64,000 nt of DNA, from positions 62,001 through 126,000 of the forward strand of contig KV748234.1 in assembly GCA_001692895.1 (NCBI GenBank). The letters run 5' to 3'. The translations under genes and the position numbers were made by a program. The notes under the pieces were generated by a model. It saw only the letters and a list, made by a program, of their open reading frames with translations, was not told the DNA's origin and made no database searches. This stretch comes from Cenococcum geophilum 1.58 (taxonomy: Eukaryota > Ascomycota > Dothideomycetes > Gloniales > Gloniaceae). This document shows, in pieces, positions 25,453-35,900 of the stretch (position 1 is its first letter; the number at the start of each line of letters is the position of its first letter).

Positions 25453-25561
25453 GAACGAGACAACGCCATACAAACTTTGGTGGACGCGTCAACGGAGGAT
25501 GCCGCGCGATGGTGCGCGGACCTGCTTTGTAAGCTCGGTTGGTGCGTGGGGTTTGTTGGTA

Positions 25562-26110
25562 TTATAAGTGCACTCCAATCCCCGTCCTCTCGTGGATATG
25601 GCGTTCCAATGACATCTTACTGCCGAGCAGGTCGCCCTGTCGTGAGAAAAATTCGACTGATGCTGGAGCAATAAGCTCTTGAAGCGTCCAGCCCCGAGTA
25701 AACCATCGACTCCTCATCAAAGACACTTCCCAAGTCAGCGGGGAGTTGTGGTCGCTCGAATTGTGTTCTCGTGCGGGAACGTCGGACAAATATACGTAGC
25801 ATTTGGTAGCATCGCGATACCAGCGGAACATGGAGTTGATGGCCTCTGTGAGCTCGGCGCTACTTGATTTGTCGATGCAGCAAGTGTCTATCCAGAAATA
25901 CTGCAGACTATCGCTAGCAGCTTGTTTTGCGCAGAACCGAATCTTATCGTAGCCAGCCTTGTTCTTGCCAGTGCCCTCCATTAAGTCTTTGAAGGTGACT
26001 TCATCGCTCTCCGCTGCCCAAGTATGGGAAAGTATGGCATAACGAGGGATGTTCTCGATATGTTCCACCAGGCTAAAGTCCCCTTGATCTTTGCATTCTA
26101 CAAGACGCAT
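25562..26110 (-). pseudogene. HET-domain (heterokaryon incompatibility) gene, truncated after the domain
   Basis: The 182-residue frame starts at the ATG at 26,110, the second Met of the open frame (26,131 is the first). That Met gives the usual HET-gene opening MRL. It carries the conserved HET blocks in order: YAILSHTW (about residues 24-31), YFWIDTCCIDK (about 72-82) with the downstream SMFRWYRDATKCYVYLSDV, and SRWFTRGWTLQELIAP (about 134-149). HET proteins usually continue for hundreds of residues after this domain, but here the frame stops at 25,562 and the sequence changes to the AT-rich block within about 100 bp. A splice out of the stop (GTGCAC donor at 25,568, AG at about 25,522) would add only a few dozen residues that do not resemble the family. 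HET proteins trigger cell death when incompatible hyphae fuse. This one is probably a relic cut by repeat insertion or rearrangement. Confidence 0.8.
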
Positions 26111-26131
26111 TGCTGTGCGTAGGTTTTGCAA

Positions 26132-27008
26132 GGCTCAGCAGAGCGAAAAAGCAGGAAAGTGGCGGGTGAAGAAGGCCTTTAAGGTCGAGCATCAGGGCCA
26201 ACAAGCGAGGGCGCTTTACCATAAAGGAAGTATCCATTTCCTGATGCAGATCTACCAGACAGATATAACTAATATTACAACTATTATAATTAAGCTATAG
26301 CTTATAAAAGGAGATAAAATTAATTCTTAAAATATTTAGTTACTACTAAAACCACGACTATAAGCCCTTAGACCCTTTGTAGAGAATTTGTTTGGTTAAT
26401 AAGGAGCAGCATGTATGCTCGTGCACACAAACGAACTAGCCGCGGTAAAGGTTGGCAGACTCCAATCGGGTAAAAAAGCAGGCTTCGTTCCGCCGCAAGC
26501 GAGGGGGCAAATTCCTCGGGCCAAATTTTTTTTCTCCATCAGTAGTGATAAATGGTGGCTCGGGAGGATCCTCTTCCTACAATGGCGTCCTACTCGACAC
26601 CGTCTATCTGGGCCTATTGCCCTAGCGACCATCTGACGCAATTCTCTAAATCTCTTCAACATCATCATGACCTCCGTGTCTGCAGTTTAAGTGGAGCGTA
26701 GATCCTTCTCCGCAATTGCCCATCTGCCAGGTACCCGCCGAGGAATAACCTGGACACTTCCTTGATATTACCTTGAACTCAGTGAGTGGAGTAGCCTCTT
26801 CCATCTCTGATCTCCCTTTGCTATGCCATACCATGATGAACTAGTGTAAAAAACGATGTTAGACTATTGAGAAAGAACATGCGAAGAAGCACACGACCTG
26901 ACTAGGTTCTGCCTTCGAAAACCTTATCTTGGATCCTCGATATCTAGACCTTTTTACTGACTTGCAAGAACACCAAACAGCCCGCGTACATATACCACTA
27001 CCCTCACC
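26132..27008. other. Intergenic region, HET relic to ADE4 (divergent promoters)
   Basis: Contains a small AT-rich RIP-like pocket (about 26,262-26,400) inside otherwise balanced sequence, then open but unconvincing overlapping frames at 26,396-26,668. The last 150 bp must hold the ADE4 promoter and leader. I see no clear TATA box or diagnostic activator site. Confidence 0.5.
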
Positions 27009-28857
27009 ATGTGCGGCATCATCGCCGTTATCCACGCGGACCCCGCTTCCACCTCTGCCGCCGTTGAAATACACGATGCTCTATACCTGCTGCAACACCG
27101 TGGACAGGATGCATGCGGTATTGCTACATGCGGGTCGGGAGGTCGGTTCTTTCAATGCAAAGGGAACGGAATGGCTTCGAAGGTTTTCCATGACGGATCC
27201 CGCGTCGCCGATCTCCCAGGCTTCATGGGATTGGGACATCTTCGATATCCCACCGCTGGTAGCAGCGCAAACTCTGAGGCACAGCCCTTTTATGTGAACA
27301 GCCCATATGGGATATGCTTGACGCATAACGGAAATTTGATCAACGCTCCAGAGTTGAGGCGATTCCTGGATCAGGAAGCGCATAGGCACATCAACACCGA
27401 GAGTGACAGCGAATTGATGCTAAACATCTTCGCAAATGAACTAAATGAGACGGGCAAGGCGCGTGTGAACGCCAACGACTGCTTCGCAGCCCTAGAACGG
27501 ATGTATAAGCGTTGCGTGGGCGGCTGGGCATGCACTGCCATGCTTGCAGGTATAGAGAGTCATTTTAAGGACTACCATGCTGCGTCCTAGAATACTAATG
27601 TATACTGCAGGGTTTGGACTCATTGGTTTCCGTGATGCATACGGCATCCGTCCGATGGTGCTGGGCTCCAAACCATCAGAGAGCGGTTCAGGAACCGACT
27701 ACATGATGGCCTCCGAATCAGTTGCTCTTGTCCAGTGCGGATACAAGGATTTCTTCGACATCCTGCCTGGCCAAGCAGTTATTATCGAAAAGGGCAAACC
27801 GCCTGTCTTCCACCAAGTGCACCCGCAGCTCGGCTACACGCCCGATATCTTCGAGTACGTGTACTTCGCGCGTCCCGACACGGTTATCGATGGCATTGAC
27901 GTCGACGAATCACGTCGCAACATGGGTTTTAAGCTCGCCGAAACCATTCGAAAGCAACTGGGCCCCGCGACCCTAGCTTCCATCGATGTCGTCATGCCCA
28001 TCCCTGAAACGAGCATTACATCGGCGCTTTGCGTGGCCGAAAGCCTCGCCAAGCCGTACTGCCAGGGATTCGTGAAGAACCGGTACATCTTCCGCACCTT
28101 CATCATGCCGTCGCAGAGGCTGCGGCAGAAAGGCGTGCGGGCCAAGCTGAACGCCATGCGCAAGAAGTTCGAGGGCAAGAACGTGCTGCTGGTCGACGAC
28201 AGCATTGTGCGCGGCACGACATCGCGCGAGATCGTGCTGATGGCGCGCGAGGCCGGCGCGGAGAAGGTCTACTTCTCGTCGTGCGCGCCGCCCATCACGA
28301 ACGCCCACATCTACGGCATCGACCTCGCCTCGTCGTCCGAGCTGATCGCCCACCACAGGGACACCGACGCCATCGCCAAAATCATCGGCGCTGACGACGT
28401 TGTTTACCAGACCCTGCCCGATCTCGAGGCTGCCTGTGCCGCACTCTCGCCCCGCGACCCTGCGACCCAGAAGTTCGAGGTCGGCGTCTTCTGCGGCAGG
28501 TACGTCACGCCGGTCGACGACTCGTACTTCGAGCATATGGAGCGGGTGCGCGGTGAGAGCCGCAAGCTGAAGGTTGTCGAGAGCGCGCGCGAGGCCGTCG
28601 TGCGGGGCGTTGCCGGGGAGCGGGAGGTGCGCATGGCGGCGAAGGGCGTCGAGGTGGACAGGCACGGGAATGTCATTCCCGCGGACAGTGGGGAGAAGTG
28701 GGTGGGGAACGGGGTTGGGCAGACCAACAGCAACAGCGTGGCGAGGGCGCCTAAGCCGGCGGATTGGGAGGAGAGGACGCAGAGTGAGGAGCAGGTCAGA
28801 GTCGGGAGCAGCCAGGATATTAGCTTGCATAATCTGAATGATCATGACGGCAATTGA
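27009..28857 (+). CDS. ADE4: Amidophosphoribosyltransferase (glutamine PRPP amidotransferase), exons 27,009-27,549 and 27,611-28,857
   Basis: Catalyses the first committed step of de novo purine synthesis: PRPP plus glutamine to 5-phosphoribosylamine plus glutamate, in the cytosol. The spliced product is 595 residues. It starts MCGI, giving the N-terminal nucleophile Cys2 of class II (Ntn) glutaminases. Glutaminase landmarks follow: [20 protein letters not shown] and [22 protein letters not shown] comes just after the splice. The phosphoribosyltransferase half has the PRPP loop [14 protein letters not shown] (about 372-385) and [18 protein letters not shown]. The intron 27,550-27,610 (61 bp, GTATAG...TGCAG, TACTAAT branch-like site) is required to restore [11 protein letters not shown]. 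Length and motifs match fungal Ade4. The C-terminal about 90 residues are less conserved and charged. Codon third positions are GC-rich, which creates a long antisense open frame. It looks intact and functional. Confidence 0.97.
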
Positions 28858-29147
28858 TGTGTTGGACATGACGGGCTGAGCTGGCCTGGATGGCATGCAT
28901 GATTAGGAACGTTTTAAGAAAATCTACGTAGACGTAGCTGTGAAGGCGGGTTTCTCCTTTTTCGCATGGCGTCGGTAGGATAAGGGGTTGCGTGGAGCAG
29001 AATAGAAAAAAACCCTGCATTTGGCTTGTTAGAGTTACATTGTAATGCGAATTGCGTCTGCCAGTACTATCTCGAATCTCCCTCGAAGCTGTGATGGCCA
29101 GATTATGCCTTTATAAGCTGCGCTGAGGCGGTTTTTAGGATTTGGGT

Positions 29148-29270
29148 GGGTGGCATAGTGGTCAAAGTGCTGGCCCATTCACTTACTGGAGATAATAAGC
29201 TGGGAAAGTGGGTCAAATTTTGTCCTGCAAGGTGTGATTTGCAATAGTCAAAGGTTGAAGTCACTGCAGG
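29148..29270 (+). repeat. Possible tRNA-derived SINE fragment (weak)
   Basis: TGGCATAGTGG (29,151-29,161) resembles a Pol III A box, and GGTTGAAGTCA (29,253-29,263) resembles a B box (GGTTCGANTCC). The spacing of about 90 bp is longer than in a tRNA. No cloverleaf forms and no tail or target duplication is evident. Confidence 0.25.
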
Positions 29271-29651
29271 CACGCTTTGGCCGTGTAAGCCGTTGTCTCG
29301 GATACCTTGATACGTGGTCAGTGTGTATCGCAAAGCCTCTGAGTCTAAACTTCTCCGCAGCTTGCTCTCGCGCAAGTTAAGCTCGCAGGATTCAGGATCG
29401 TTAAGGTATTTATAGAGCTGAGTATGACTGATCCTGCATCACCTTCTGAATAATAAATTTGAAGGCGATGTTCTATGAACCGTGAAGCATGCCTAGGTAT
29501 TGGCTAAAAACGTGAAAAAGAGATCATGTGCATGCTGAAATATAGTGAACCTTTTTGACGGCAGGTTTGCTAGTGAGTACTCTGTTCTGGAAGCCGATGA
29601 AATCATGGCCAATCAAAGCCTTAGCGTTGTATCAAATCAGAGATACGTAAG

Positions 29652-29710
29652 AGTATGTTGCAAAAAATAAGCGATTTTTTCGCCTCCACGCACCTTTTTT
29701 GCAACATACT
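29652..29710. repeat. Perfect 16-bp inverted repeat (stem-loop or mini-MITE)
   Basis: agtatgttgcaaaaaa (29,652-29,667) is exactly complementary to ttttttgcaacatact (29,695-29,710), with 27 bases between them that contain a second small hairpin (gcga-ttttt-tcgc). It lies in intergenic DNA about 300 bp upstream of the coiled-coil ORF. Confidence 0.7.
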
Positions 29711-30005
29711 TTTACTGTAGACTGCGAAACTAGATTCTCAGTACCAATCTACGTCGAGTTGTTTCATGCTTATTTGGCTCTATCGTCTTCTGAACGCCCA
29801 CTTTCCATAGCGAGTTGGATATTCCATCCTACCATTTCCTGCCTTTCCGCGTCAGAAGTCTCCGTAAGTTGCCATCGTATTCGTTCGCTATGCTAATTCA
29901 GGCTAGCTTAATCACGTCGCGCTTCGATAAACGAAATCTTTCTCGTGACTGCTTACGACCAGTCGAATTTTCCAGCGGTCCACGAATCTGAATTGACCAG
30001 CAGCT

Positions 30006-30341
30006 ATGGTGTCGGAGGAGGACCTCGAAAGGCTAGGGAAAGATCAAGCTAGCCGCCGACAAGCGGGCCGTCTAAACCAAGAGCTTGAGCCAACGGATCT
30101 CAAACACAAGTCGGCCAAAGAGCTCCGGGAAATAGAGGAAGCGATTAAGAAAATACAGGAAGCGATTAAGAAAGAACAGGAAGCGCGAATGAAAGCAGAG
30201 AAAGAGTGCGACGAACTTCGATCTCTGTTAGCGAAACACAAAGGATCAGTTACACCTACGAATAAAGGGACTTCCGGTTCTGACGGTAAGCTTTCGATTG
30301 CCAGTCGTGTATTCCGAGGTCAGCTAATTGACATCTTCTAG
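30006..30341 (+). CDS. Short coiled-coil protein of unknown function (possibly the truncated N-terminus of a larger gene)
   Basis: 111 residues as a single open frame, starting MVSEEDLERL. Residues about 10-80 are strongly charged and heptad-like (EIEEAIKKIQEAIKKEQE and following), so a coiled coil is expected. No signal peptide or membrane segment is visible. The 3' end could be spliced: GGTAAGC at 30,285 and TTCTAG at 30,341 would define a 56-bp intron (30,286-30,341) with a CTAAT-like site, replacing the last residues with a short tail ending soon after. Similar Glu/Lys-rich N-termini followed by GTS-type linkers occur ahead of larger domains in multigene families of filamentous fungi (from memory), so this may be a truncated family member. 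Function unknown. Confidence 0.5.
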   Translation: MVSEEDLERLGKDQASRRQAGRLNQELEPTDLKHKSAKELREIEEAIKKIQEAIKKEQEARMKAEKECDELRSLLAKHKGSVTPTNKGTSGSDGKLSIASRVFRGQLIDIF

Positions 30342-32868
30342 ACTCTCCCCCGACAAAATGTGTACAAAACCCAGCGTACATGTATGACGAACGAATGCTG
30401 ACGCAAGATTGCAGCTAAGAAAATCCTAGATGTAGTCAAATTGGGTAAGCCGGAGGTTGGAGACAAGCAAAGCCGGCTACGTTGAAGCGATGCTTGGGAC
30501 GCGCGGCCGAGATGCTTTGGGGGCCTCAAAACACGGGCCCGAGTAGCCCTCGTTGTGGGGTTTGGGGAGTCTTTGCAAGATGAGACAAGAAGATGAGAGT
30601 GGTTGAGACCTTAGGAGCTGAATATAGAACACTAATGAAATTTATATTGACCGGAGATTGAAAAGTTGAGCTTGCCGACTGATGGAATGAACGGCTTTGT
30701 ACAGTAGGACAAGAAGGATCTAGGGACGGAAACTCACTGAAGGATCTCTGAAGGATCTCTGAAGGACATGAGGAGCTCAGGTTGGGAGTGCAAGAACAGC
30801 TCTCTTGCCGATAGAGCCGTCTGGGGTCGGAGTACAGAGTCTTCCGTGGGAGCGTGGTGAGTTGCAAGACCGGGCCCAAGCCAAGCATACAGCGAGCGGT
30901 GCAATGCACTAACTGGCATCTTGGGAGGCGTAATATTTACCCCAGACCCTTGGAGCAATTTGGGCGAAACTCGGCCTTGAAGAAGGGTTGTGCGCCTCCG
31001 AATGTGGTGGGCAGAGTTACTTGGTATGGGTTATGGTTGGTTACCCAAGCGCCAAAGAGTTGGAACGAGGGTGAGCGAGGATGAACGGGGGTGAACAGGG
31101 ATTTGGGCACAGGAACAGGAGGAGTCTGGTGCTGGGCGGGAACGGGAGGGTAAAGGCTCAAATGCGGGTAAGGCTGACTCGATATGAAGATCTCGGGAGC
31201 TAGCCTTTATAGACAACGCTTCATTCATGACTGAAAGAAATCCAAGCCATGCGAAGCCCATGCGATTGCCGTATTGAGGCACAGGGACTAACATTGGGCG
31301 CCAAGGAGGCAGAGAGAGGGCATGGATGGAGTCGAAGACCCTGCTCAACGCGTGGACGACGGTGCAGAGCATGGTGGTGTCGAACAGGAGTAGTTACACA
31401 CGGCAAACGTAAGCATGAAGCATTGCATGACGAGCTCGGTGACTTGCCGTCTTCCGAGTGACCGAGACATCCAGCATGCGGACAAGCAGGGCGAGTGATA
31501 TTTTCCTACTTTGAGCTGGTGGATTACTACTATGTTGATGCCATTTGTGTTCGGGACACCTAAGCCCCGTCGTGGCCGTGAGGTTGTGGTTGTGTTGGAA
31601 CGAGGGCATGGGCTTTCCCGATATAGTATTTAGAGCTAGACTTGATTCTGCGATTCGAGTGGCTTGAGATTGATAAGCTGGCACACTGAGGGCCATTTGA
31701 TCATCATGACTGTAGAGTGAGAACCCAATTTATCGCGAGCGAGGCTGTCATACCTCAGCACGAGCCATTTCTGTCATGACCTCGCTGCACTGCACACTTA
31801 CTGTGGTATCAAGGGTAAGTTTTGTGCCAAGACTCTAATAATTTGTAAGGGACTTGGCACAAAACTTACCCTTGACACCACAGTACATTTGCAATCAATG
31901 TCTTGCTTCCCATCTCCTCAATGGCTGGAGATTATCAGAGTACAGACTCCGTGTTCCTCGTTCTCTGAGCTTCCCTGGTCGGAGAGCGAAAGGCCAAGGG
32001 CGTGGGCCGGCCAGGTTCTCGACCATCAAAAGCTAGCTGGAGTGTGGCCTGTCGGCCTGTAGGCCCACCTGTTCTGTGCCTCGCAGCAAAAAAAGAGGAC
32101 ACAGAGCCGCGGAGAGTGCGCTCATACACGCATCATATTCCTCAATGAGGTGAAGCAGATAGATTGCATTTGAATCCTCCGACCAAAAAAAGGCCGGAAT
32201 CCGCTGATAGCGAGCGCGGGCCGTCATACATCGGCTCCTTGTCGTGCTTGTCTGTTTATTGAAATAAAACTCACGCGTAGCAGAGCCTGCGGTTGGTTGG
32301 GTTCAAGAATAGAGGCCTGCTGGGGCTGACTGTGCAGTGTACGTCTTTGGTTGCTGGGACGAACGAAGCCACTCGCCGCCATGTTTTTCTCGTCTTTTTT
32401 CTCGTCTTGCTGCGCCATCAGCCGCGACCCAGCAATTCTATTTTTGTGACACAGCCCTCCCACCCAATCCAAACCCGGCGGGAGCCTGCAACTCCCGCCT
32501 ACCTACCCTTCAATTGCAGCCAGATCTGCGGCATCTGCTGCGTCCGCGTTCTGATGCACGGCCTCGGACCCCGCGAGCTGGCCCATGGCATCGGGGGTCC
32601 TGGTAGGCGCACTCATACGGAATCAGCCCAGGATGGTGCCTCCATCAGAGTGTCCCCAAAGGCATTCTGGGAGGGGCGCAGACGGGACTCCGAAGATATC
32701 ATCTCTATCGCTCCCTTCGCAGCCTCCGTCTGTTTCTTGCTCTTGGTTTTGTCCAGACCATGCAGTATATTTATTCAGTGTAGGTACATTAGAGGGTACA
32801 TCGCCTCTCGAGTCTGCCTCCAGCCCTTCACCTCAGACCATTTGCTGTAGGGAAGTGTGCCGCCTATA
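30342..32868. other. Long intergenic region with small repeats
   Basis: About 2.5 kb with overlapping short open frames on both strands, none recognisable. It contains an 11-bp tandem repeat, tgaaggatctc (30,739-30,767, 2.6 units), and the 87-bp foldback at 31,799-31,885. The balanced composition shows it is not heavily RIP-mutated. The last kilobase should include the promoter of the UBA-domain gene. Confidence 0.5.
31799..31885. mobile_element. 87-bp near-perfect foldback, TA-flanked (mini-MITE candidate)
   Basis: A 33-bp left arm (31,799-31,831) and 33-bp right arm (31,853-31,885) are inverted complements with one mismatch, separated by 21 bases. Without the outer TA on each side the arms begin CTGTGG and end CCACAG, so the layout equals a TA target duplication around 31-bp terminal inverted repeats. 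This is the arrangement expected of a very small Tc1/mariner-type foldback element. It could also be transcribed as a long hairpin RNA. Confidence 0.7.
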
Positions 32869-32920
32869 CTTCTCATCCTTCTCATCCTTCTTCTCATCAG
32901 GCTTCTCTGTCATCTTTCTA
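32869..32920 (+). promoter_or_regulatory. Pyrimidine-rich tract upstream of the UBA-domain gene
   Basis: Repeated CTTCTCATC units (cttctcatccttctcatcc, then ttcttctcatc) end about 45 bp before the ATG at 32,963. CT-rich tracts just upstream of start sites are typical of strongly or constitutively expressed fungal genes. Confidence 0.45.
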
Positions 32921-32962
32921 TTCTGAACTTCATATCTGTCCTTCGCTCCTTTATTACTAGCC

Positions 32963-35900
32963 ATGGCTTCTGAGTCTGCTCCCATGGATGCTGTTCTCTC
33001 CCACGCCCTCTCCCGCAACTCTTCAGTCATCAAACGTCGCAGCATTTCAATATTCAGTCGACGTGGAACCGACACTCCAGTGCCACGGGTCGGTCCGGTG
33101 AATATGCGATATGGCCCATCCTCCACCGTTGGGTCGAAGAGATGGAAGTCAGCTAAGAACAAGGCTGAGAGTAGACGATCTGGAACAATTCTCCGGGCTG
33201 TCCCAAAGGCCGAAGACCCCACTCCGGCTCCCCTCTCGAGCCTAGAGCGAGAGATGGCCACCTCACCTAACCAAGAGATCCTCAACGCCATTGGACGGAC
33301 CTCACTGGCTTCGGACAACCACGCATTTCCTGTGCTACCCCAGAATTGCCCTCATTCGTCGCGCACCTACAGCGTTCGAGTTTCCAAGTTTTCTCCGACG
33401 TGGAGTCGAAGGGAAAGATGCAGCCCCAAAAGCAGTCCTGATTCGGAGAGCACCATTGGTGTGTGGAAGGATGGAAGAGTGCGATGGGAATTCGAACCGC
33501 CAACCTCTCTGGTCCCAAATGCCAGCGATGCTTTTGTTGAGCTCGACTCCAGGTCGATCCAGCCCCCAACTCCCACAACCAAGAAGAACGGGAGACCAAG
33601 GATACAGGTCATCATTCCAAATGACCAACGCAATCGGCCATTCCCCTCTCTCCCGCTCTTCGGCCACAGCGGCTCAACTAAGACGGCAGCTCCTGATACT
33701 GCATCCAGCCATGAGGTGTCGCCGCCCTCTGGGTTAAACCACACAAGGGTTCGTACCTCAGCGGTGTCTCCTATCAGCACCCAGATGCCGAAGCCTGTCC
33801 GGCCTTTCATGTTCTCCTCAAAGAAATTAGACAGAATTGAGCAAGAACCGGATCGACCTAATTCGATACATAAAGCCATGCCTTCGGCATCGAGCTCATC
33901 TGAAGATTCTCAAGGAGAGGATGACGCTCATTCACCCAATTATAGTAAACGGTCGTCGATGACAAGTGTTGAAGGAGACGTAGAGCATAACCCGGCGGAG
34001 GTCAAACCGGTCAGCTTGCATTCACGTGCAGATAGCCCGGCGTTCTTCATTTCGCGGCCAGAAAGCACATCTTTCTTCGTTTCATCCCCAGCAGAAGCAG
34101 GTGTCTTCGATGACACCGCACAACTCGGGAGCTCGTCAGACTCTACAGTTCAAGAGGTGGAGATATGCCTGCAGGTTCCATTACCTCAGCCTCCCCAACA
34201 AAATCACTTGGCATCACACCAACTACAAGCTGATAAATTCTCTCGATATATCACCCAGGACATAGCGGAACTTCCAGCAACACCAGTCCCCTCGCAATCC
34301 CGGCGCGCGTCGTTGATAAGAAGGCGGAGCTCCTCACGTAGTGTTGCCAAAAGAGGCCACAAGTCTATAACTCGCCTCGATGCGCTAGATCATGCCATTT
34401 CCCGCAAGGACCTCGCCGTGAACAAGGGTTCCGCTGCATCTGCTCCAAGTCCAACCCTCAGCGAAGCTGAGAATGACCTTGAGCAGCAGCTTCTTACGTC
34501 TATCACAGAAGACAATCCCTTTAAATGGGATGATGTCGTTTCCAGGGGCCATTCTCAGGGCGACAGTATTTATGGACCCCCTCCAGCTTTACCAAGAAAA
34601 TCTAGCAAAAGAAAGTCGTACCTTCCTCCTGTTGCTTCTCGATTTTCCCGATTACCGTCCGTTCACGTTACGTCTGCACCTAAAAGAAAAAGTTCGAGGA
34701 GTAGTTCTCTTCCAGTCACCACAGCTGATTCGAAGGGCGAAAAGGGGAAAGCGAAGATGCTAACCATAACCATCCCGCCTATGGAGAGACGGGTGTCCGA
34801 TGATTTCACACTCTCTCCTCTCCCGGAGCCCAAGAGGCTTGCTGGACGCTGCATTTCTCCCGGGGTTGCCGAAGGCGTTATATTGGGTATCCTGGGGAGC
34901 CTTGAAAGTCTCGATGATCTATTTGCAACTGCCGTGGTCAACAAAGGATTCTACCGGGTCTTCAAGCGTCACGAACTTAGCCTAATGCAGAGTGCGCTTA
35001 AGAAAATGTCTCCCCCTGCTTGGGAGCATCGAGAGATCTGCCCTCCCGAGCATTATGAAAATGAACCCGATACTGCGCATCCAAAGCCCGACTATTCCCC
35101 AACTGCCTATCTCCAGTATTACATGCGGGATATGTACATTATCGCCGCTCTCAAGTCATTGATCCTCGAGCAATGTCAGTCGTTCCTGCGACCAGAGACT
35201 GCAGCAGCACTTGCAAGCAACGATCAGGCGGAGTCTTCCCGGGTTGACGATGCGTTCTGGCGTATCTGGACATTCTGTAAGATCTTTGGCTGCGGCAAGG
35301 GGCGGGAGGACGACATTGTTGCTCAGATGGATTGGTTAAAAGGAGGAGCATTGATTCACCAAAAGGCCTGCAGATCCACCATTTTGACCACAGACTCATT
35401 CGATATCACCGGTACCTTTGCGAGTGCACCCGATTGTTTTGCGAAAGGCAATGGAAATGGACTGTCAGCCGAGCAGCTGTATGATATGACGGAGCTATGG
35501 ACATGTTTGGGTGTCTTGCTCCAGGGATTTGAAGGCAGAACAGAGCAGGCGCGCCAGCATGGAGTTTATGAGCACACTGATGTTCGTGGAGGTGACATTG
35601 ATGGGGAAGAGATCGTGCTTGGTCAGATAAAACTCGATATTATCAAAGTGGTTAGGATGAAAAGCTAACTTGCATCGCAGATGAATGGTATCACTACCTT
35701 CTCACCCTTGGCCTTTCCACCATTCTGGACTTAGCAGCTCCTTCCAGGCTCTCCGATTCCTCCGCTTTCCGAGTGGCAGCTGAAAACGGCTGGACGAAAT
35801 GGAAAGTGCCTGAGCATGGTGGCTCGCGCCAAACCTTTCTGAAAGAAGCTGTATCACGCGTTTATGAGGCGAAGATTGCCTCCACCTTCTCTTTCAGCTC

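Larger units (their letters stand above)
28858..30005. other. Intergenic region downstream of ADE4
   Basis: No convincing gene. It holds the ADE4 3' region, a tRNA-like A-box/B-box pair (29,151-29,263) and a perfect 16-bp inverted repeat (29,652-29,710), each listed separately. Short open frames at 29,103-29,375 (-) and 29,699-29,896 (+) have no recognisable content. Confidence 0.5.

Noticed and set aside
26396-26668. 90-codon minus-strand and 73-codon plus-strand frames
   Set aside because: Mutually overlapping and without domain features. Could be repeat-derived, but not supportable as a gene.
28029-28394. Arg/Gly-rich frame overlapping ADE4 on the same strand
   Set aside because: An out-of-frame shadow of the phosphoribosyltransferase region.
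27973-28896. 307-codon open frame antisense to ADE4
   Set aside because: ADE4 exon 2 is well conserved and its GC-rich third positions remove stops from the opposite strand. The antisense peptide is Arg/Ala/Leu-rich without domain features.
32150-32230. tRNA-like T-arm string (catttgaatcctcc) near 32,170
   Set aside because: No acceptor stem, D-arm or anticodon arm can be drawn around it.
32293-32850. 185-codon plus-strand frame upstream of the UBA-domain gene
   Set aside because: Overlaps other frames of similar length, shows no domain or signal peptide logic, and lies in probable promoter or leader sequence.
33282-33879. Antisense and alternate frames of 105-170 codons inside the UBA-domain gene
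   Set aside because: Shadows of a low-complexity coding region; no recognisable content.
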